A stretch of DNA of 64,000 bases from Bordetella genomosp. 13 (GTDB taxonomy: Bacteria > Pseudomonadota > Gammaproteobacteria > Burkholderiales > Burkholderiaceae_B): the NCBI RefSeq assembly GCF_007679965.1, contig NZ_VEHL01000010.1, positions 1 through 64,000 of the forward strand, in the 5' to 3' direction. Shown here piece by piece: positions 59,148-64,000 of the stretch. The translations under genes were made by a program, and so were the position numbers. The number at the start of each line of letters is the position of its first letter. Within the stretch, counting starts at the first letter, position 1. Under the pieces are notes generated by a model. The model ran no database searches, was not told the DNA's origin, and was given only the letters and a program-made list of their open reading frames with translations.

Positions 59148-59939
59148 TTGGACGAGAAGGCGCCCGGGCGGGCGGAGACGGACGAAAAAGCAGACAAGGG
59201 ATCGGACAGCGTGCGCGCCGTCAGCCGGGCGCTGGACATCATGCTGGCCTTCTCGCGCCTGGACGCGGAGCTGACCGCCAGCGAGTTGCTGCAGCGCGTC
59301 GGCCTGAGCCGCCCGACCCTCTATCGCCTGCTGTACACCCTGGAAGCCAAGGGCTTCATCTCGTCGTCCGGCGATCCGCAGCGGTTCCGGCTGGGGCCGG
59401 CGGTGGCGCGGCTGTCGCACGTGTGGACCGAGACGCTGGACGTGTCGGCCATCGCCGAACCCATCATGCGCGAGCTGTGGAACGAGACGCAGGAGACCGT
59501 CGCCGTGTTCGTCGAGCGGTCCGACATGCGCCTGTGCCTGGCCGAGATGCCCAGTCCGCAGCCGCTGAACTTCAAGCGCGGCGTCGGCTACCAGGAGCGC
59601 ATCGCGGTGGGCGCCACGGGCCGCGCCATCCTGGCCTTCAAGCCCGATGCAGAGGCCAACCTGGACGCCTACCTGCGCGGCTCGGGCCTGGATCGCGCGC
59701 AGTTCCTGCAGGGCCTGGAAGAGACGCGCCGCAACGGTTATGCCGTCAGCCGCAACGAGCTGATCAGCGGCGCCGTGGCCGTGGCCGCGCCGTTCTTCAG
59801 CGGCAAGGGCGTGGCCGGCTCGATCGGTGTGTTCGGACCCGCCGCCCGCCTGGACGACGCGGCCGTCAAGCGGCTGGGCCCGCGCGTGATCCTCGGCGCG
59901 CAGGCGCTGTCGCGCGCCCTGGGCGTGACGGTGGGCTGA
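59148..59939 (+). CDS. IclR-family transcriptional regulator
   Basis: A 263-residue regulator. The winged helix is at about 22-80 (VSRALDIMLAFSRLDAELTA, SELLQRVGLSRPTLYRLLYT), the effector domain runs from about 90 to 260 (ETVAVFVERSDMRLCLAEM, IAVGATGRAILAF, GYAVSRNELISGAVAVAAP). The start is TTG at 59148 with AGGAG upstream; no suitable ATG exists. It is divergent from the oxygenase operon and is its likely regulator. Confidence 0.9.
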   Translation: MDEKAPGRAETDEKADKGSDSVRAVSRALDIMLAFSRLDAELTASELLQRVGLSRPTLYRLLYTLEAKGFISSSGDPQRFRLGPAVARLSHVWTETLDVSAIAEPIMRELWNETQETVAVFVERSDMRLCLAEMPSPQPLNFKRGVGYQERIAVGATGRAILAFKPDAEANLDAYLRGSGLDRAQFLQGLEETRRNGYAVSRNELISGAVAVAAPFFSGKGVAGSIGVFGPAARLDDAAVKRLGPRVILGAQALSRALGVTVG

Positions 59940-59957
59940 TCGGCGTAGCGCTTGCCG

Positions 59958-59976
59958 GCAGCGCGGCCGGCGCTGC
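59958..59976. terminator. Hairpin between convergent iclR and lysR genes
   Basis: GCAGCGC (59958-59964) and GCGCTGC (59970-59976) pair around a 5-nt loop in the 96-nt convergent gap. No T-run on either strand, so only a possible bidirectional terminator. Confidence 0.35.
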
Positions 59977-60035
59977 GTCGGGCCGACGCGCCATCATCCG
60001 CTGCGCGGCGAACGACATGCGTCGGCAGCGGCGCG

Positions 60036-60959
60036 CTACCGCCCTCGCCGCGGCAGCGCCGGCAGCAGCTCCGCGAAGGCCTGGGCCGCCGGCGACAGCG
60101 GCCGGCTTTCCTTGGACACGACCGCCAGCGCGCGCGGCACGACGGGACGGATCAGGCGCCGCCCCACCACGTCCGGATAATGCGTCCACGCCAGAACCGA
60201 ATGCGGGATGACGGCCACGCCCAGGCGGCTGGCCGCCATGGCCAGCGCGGTGGTCAGCAGCGAGACCTCATGCGCCACGCGCAGTTCGACGTCGGCCGCG
60301 ATCCGTGCGCGGTCGATGGCGCGCCGCACGCCGTAGCCGGCCTGCACCAGGATCACCGGCCAGTCGGCCAGCTGCTTCCAGGTCATGGAGCGCGTGTCGG
60401 GGAAATCGGCCGAGGTCGCCACGGCGCACAAGGTGTCGTCCAGGAACACCCGCTGCGTCAGGCCCGGCACCGGTCCTTCCAGCGTGCCGATGCCGAAGTC
60501 GACCTGCTCGCCCAGCACGCGTTCGGCGAACTCGCCGGGCGCGCAATCGGCCACCGAGACGCTGACTTCGGGATGCCGTTCAAGGAATTGGCGGATCAAT
60601 GCGGGCAGGAGCGTCTGCGCCACGGTCGACGTGGCTGCGATGCGGATGCGTCCGCGCCGCACCTGGGCGATGTCGGCCATGCGATCGCCCAGGGCAGCCA
60701 GGTCGGCCAGCGCGCGCTCCGCATACAGGATGGCCTCGGTGGCGGCGCCGGTACGGCGCAGCGACCGGGTCGTGCGGTCGAACAGCCGCACGCCCAGCTT
60801 CTCTTCCAGCTCGCGCAGCAGCACGGTCACGGCCGGCTGCGTCAGCGCCAGCACTTCCGCCGCGGCGGACAGGCTGCCGGTGTGATAGACCGCCACGAAC
60901 GCGCGCAACTGGCGGATCGACGGCGTGTTCTTCAACGAGGGCGAGGTCGGTTGCGTCAT
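60036..60959 (-). CDS. LysR-family transcriptional regulator
   Basis: A 307-residue LTTR: HTH LRAFVAVYHTGSLSAAAEVL and TQPAVTVLLRELEEKLGVRL (about 18-58), effector domain RIRIAATSTVAQTLLPALIR onward. The ATG at 60959 is the normal start. It runs in the same direction as the Bug/SMP-30/SDR genes and follows the Bug gene by 62 nt; it may be the last gene of that operon and control it. Confidence 0.9.
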   Translation of the reverse strand: MTQPTSPSLKNTPSIRQLRAFVAVYHTGSLSAAAEVLALTQPAVTVLLRELEEKLGVRLFDRTTRSLRRTGAATEAILYAERALADLAALGDRMADIAQVRRGRIRIAATSTVAQTLLPALIRQFLERHPEVSVSVADCAPGEFAERVLGEQVDFGIGTLEGPVPGLTQRVFLDDTLCAVATSADFPDTRSMTWKQLADWPVILVQAGYGVRRAIDRARIAADVELRVAHEVSLLTTALAMAASRLGVAVIPHSVLAWTHYPDVVGRRLIRPVVPRALAVVSKESRPLSPAAQAFAELLPALPRRGR

Positions 60960-61021
60960 GGTGCGGGCATCGTAGCGCAGGACCCTGCCCCGCGCGCGGA
61001 CCGCCCGCCGCAGCCGAACCC

Positions 61022-61984
61022 TCAGTTGTCCATCTGGATGCCTTCGGCCTTGCTCAGGTCGCCCCACTTCTTCATGTCGTCGCGCACGATCTCGGCGAAT
61101 TTCTCCGCCGAGGTGGGCGACAGCTCCACGCCCGTGGCCTCGGCATAGGCCTTCATCTCGGGCGCGTTCATCATCTCGGCCACGATCTTGTTCAGCTCGG
61201 CGATCTTCTCGGGCGGCACGCCCTTGGGCGCGAACAGGCCGTACCAGTTGTTGGCGTACACGTTGGGCACGCCCAACTCGTCGAACGTGGGCACGTCCGG
61301 CAGCACGGGGGAGCGCTTGGGCGCGGCGATGGCCAGCGCGCGCGCCTTGCCGGCCTTGATCTGCGGCATCAGGCCCGAGACGTCGCCGATGAAGCCCGCC
61401 ACCTGTCCGCCGATGGTGTCGGTGATGGCCGGCGCTGCGCCCTTGTACGGCACGTGCAGGATCTGGTTGGCGCCCGCGGATTTCTTCAGCTGCACGATGG
61501 CCATGTGCGGCATGCTCCCCACGCCCGACGACGCCATCGACAGGCCGTCGCTCTTGGCCTTGGCCACGAAGTCCTTGGCGCTCTTGAACGGGCTGTTCTC
61601 GCCCACGATCAGCACCTCGGGGACCGACACCAGCAGCGAGATCGGCGCGAAGTCCTTGATGGGATCGTAGATCAGCTTGGGATACAGGCCGGGATTGATC
61701 GAGATGGCGCCCACCGAGCTCAGGAACAGCGTCTGCCCGTCCGGACGCGCGCGGCCCACGTAGGTGGCCGCGATGGCGCCGTTGCCGCCGGGCTTGTTCT
61801 CGACCAGCACGGGGTGCTTCAGCGCCTTCTCCAACTGCTGCGCCACCACGCGGGCCAGCGAATCCGCGGGTCCTCCCGCGGGGAACGCCACCACCAGGCT
61901 GGTCGGGGCCTGCGCGTGCGCGCTGGCCAGGCCCGCCACGCTCAAGAGCCCCGCGGCCAGGCATTTCAGGATTCGGTTATGCAT
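61022..61984 (-). CDS. Bug-family (TctC) tripartite tricarboxylate receptor
   Basis: A 320-residue receptor: Sec signal LKCLAAGLLSVAGLASAHAQ, then SLVVAFPAGGPADSLARVVA, VLVENKPGGNGAIAATYV, ARPDGQTLFLSSVGAISIN and LSMASSGVGSMPHMAIVQL. GAGGAG precedes the ATG. It lies between the SMP-30 and LysR genes on the same strand. A sugar acid or aromatic acid ligand is possible. Confidence 0.92.
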   Translation of the reverse strand: MHNRILKCLAAGLLSVAGLASAHAQAPTSLVVAFPAGGPADSLARVVAQQLEKALKHPVLVENKPGGNGAIAATYVGRARPDGQTLFLSSVGAISINPGLYPKLIYDPIKDFAPISLLVSVPEVLIVGENSPFKSAKDFVAKAKSDGLSMASSGVGSMPHMAIVQLKKSAGANQILHVPYKGAAPAITDTIGGQVAGFIGDVSGLMPQIKAGKARALAIAAPKRSPVLPDVPTFDELGVPNVYANNWYGLFAPKGVPPEKIAELNKIVAEMMNAPEMKAYAEATGVELSPTSAEKFAEIVRDDMKKWGDLSKAEGIQMDN

Positions 61985-62028
61985 GGTTCTTCTCCTCTGT
62001 GTACTTATTGATGGGATGCGCATGCGCA

Positions 62029-62974
<946 letters not shown>

Positions 62975-62991
<17 letters not shown>

Positions 62992-63775
62992 TCATGCCTC
63001 CGTCGACGATGATTTCCGTGGCCGTGATGAAGCGCGCTTCGTCCGACGCCAGGAACAGTGCGGCATTGGCCGTGTCCATGCCGTCGCCCATGAAGGGCAG
63101 CGGGATGCGCGACTGGCGCTGCGCCAGCAGGGCCTCGACGTCGCCGCCGGCGCGCTGGCCGGCCAGCCGCACCTCGACCATGGGCGTGTGCATCTGGCCA
63201 GGGATCACCGTGTTGCAGCGGATGTTCTTCTTCGCGTATTCCAGCGCCACCACGCGCGACAGCTGGATCACGCCGGCCTTGGCGCTCGCATAGCCCACCT
63301 GCGCCGAGCCCGTCCAGCGGATGCCCGAGGTGGATGCGATGTTGACGATGGCCCCGCCCCCCTGCGCCTCCATGAAGGGCAGCACGTAGCGGCAGCCCAG
63401 GTAGGCGCTCTTCAGGTTGAAGTCGATCTGCTGGTCCCAGGCGCTCTCGTCCAGGCCCACCGGGCCGCCCTTGCGCGAGCCGCCCACGTTGTTGACCAGG
63501 ATGTCGACCGTGCCCCACGCGTCCGCGCAGGCCTGCACCAATTCGCTGACCGCGTCGGCCGACGTGACGTCGGCCTGCCACGTGCGGATCTCGCCGCCCG
63601 CCTCGCGCACGCGCGCCACGGTCTCGTCCATGGCGGCGGGATTCATGTCCACCGCGAAGATTTTCGCCCCCTCCTGCGCGAAGCGGTAGGCGATGGCGCG
63701 GCCATTGCCCCAGCCCGGCCCCACGCTGCCCGCGCCGGTGACGATCGCCACCTTGCCCTGCAAACGACCCGTCAT
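62975..63775 (-). CDS. SDR-family NAD(P)-dependent oxidoreductase
   Basis: A 266-residue classical SDR with TGAGSVGPGWGNGRAIAYRF (a longer glycine loop than TGxxxGxG), NNVGG (about 92-96), catalytic serine in IASTSGI and YASAKAG (Y-x3-K). It ends IIVDGGMSARCD. The insert in the cofactor loop, with GPGWGNG, is found in a subset of SDRs acting on aromatic or sugar acids, as I recall. GGAGGAA precedes the ATG. It opens the visible part of an operon with SMP-30 and Bug genes. Confidence 0.9.
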
Positions 63776-63847
63776 GATGTGTTCCTCCTGGTGATGCCTG
63801 TGGCCGGCGCCTTCGTGGCGCCGGATGTCTCGCGTCAATGCCCGAGT

Positions 63848-64000
63848 TCAACGTCCGAACGTCACCGTGCTGCCGTCGTCCGGCTGCACGTCGAACACGT
63901 TGATCGTCATCGAGATCAGCGTGTAGTAGCCCGCGATGCCCACCAGGTCGACCACGCGCTCCCGGCCCAGCACCCGCACGGCCTCCTGGTACAGCGCGTC
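63848..64000 (-). CDS. Carboxymuconolactone decarboxylase family protein, C-terminal fragment
   Basis: The last 50 codons of a gene entering from the right edge: DALYQEAVRVLGRERVVDLV then GIAGYYTLISMTINVFDVQP. This is the C-terminal helix pattern of the CMD/AhpD-like family (4-carboxymuconolactone decarboxylase and relatives). The active-site region is outside the window. It ends 72 nt before the SDR start, in the same direction, so it may be part of the same operon. Confidence 0.8.
   Translation of the reverse strand, partial: DALYQEAVRVLGRERVVDLVGIAGYYTLISMTINVFDVQPDDGSTVTFGR

Overview
The window is a dense, roughly 65-70% GC stretch of a betaproteobacterial chromosome. The gene content points to Alcaligenaceae (Bordetella/Achromobacter-like): six solitary Bug-type (TctC) periplasmic receptors, a DUF4148 secreted peptide, an hpa homoprotocatechuate cluster, and a peptide-coding 60-bp repeat (PPGRPKGEYRSAQHEG) that I recall from that group but cannot verify here. 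No rRNA, tRNA, CRISPR array, insertion sequence or prophage was seen. The window is a string of aromatic, N-heterocyclic and organic-acid catabolic operons, each with its own receptor or transporter and regulator.

Region A (1-17.6 kb) looks like a complete upper pathway for picolinate or a close pyridine carboxylate. It holds a three-part molybdenum hydroxylase (6.3-10.8 kb), a four-component Rieske oxygenase (12.3-15.8 kb), a metal-dependent amidohydrolase-type decarboxylase (0.1-1.1 kb), the start of a maleate cis-trans isomerase (1-89), an ABC importer, a TRAP importer whose receptor gene is split from its membrane genes, a MarR regulator and an XdhC-type cofactor maturase. The parts match the pic pathway described for Alcaligenes faecalis (PicA, PicB, PicC, PicG, PicR). 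Copies of a TCAGTNNACTGA dyad lie before each putative transcription unit, including the MarR gene, so one repressor probably controls the region.

Region B (17.9-35 kb) is mixed: an EamA exporter, a GTP cyclohydrolase II, an alpha/beta hydrolase, a five-gene overlapping operon of unknown substrate (isocitrate-lyase/PEP-mutase-like protein, MaoC protein, hydrolase, acyl-CoA synthetase, Rieske protein) with divergent LysR and Bug genes, a chromate transporter, a TPR protein, a methyltransferase, a DUF4148 peptide, a LysR regulator and a heavy-metal type two-component system. Two arrays of the 60-bp peptide-coding repeat sit here, each starting exactly on the stop codon of the preceding gene.

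Region C (35-42.9 kb) encodes aldehyde dehydrogenase, a thiamine-diphosphate decarboxylase, an FAD-linked 2-hydroxyacid oxidase, an aminotransferase and a Bug receptor, with a divergent LysR. The set fits 2-hydroxy or 2-amino acid -> 2-oxo acid -> aldehyde -> acid.

Region D (43-59.9 kb) is one or two long leftward operons under a divergent IclR gene: Bug receptor, ferredoxin-reductase, Rieske oxygenase alpha, SDR dehydrogenase, oxygenase beta, a 61-residue protein, then a class A flavoprotein hydroxylase, another Bug and the homoprotocatechuate meta-cleavage set hpaG1-G2-E-D-F-H-I, an FMN 2-hydroxyacid dehydrogenase and another Bug. The usual 4-hydroxyphenylacetate hydroxylase hpaBC is absent, so the dioxygenase/SDR or the flavoprotein may feed the ring-cleavage enzymes.

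Region E (60-64 kb) holds a LysR regulator, a Bug receptor, an SMP-30 lactonase, an SDR and the 3' end of a carboxymuconolactone-decarboxylase family gene, running off the right edge.
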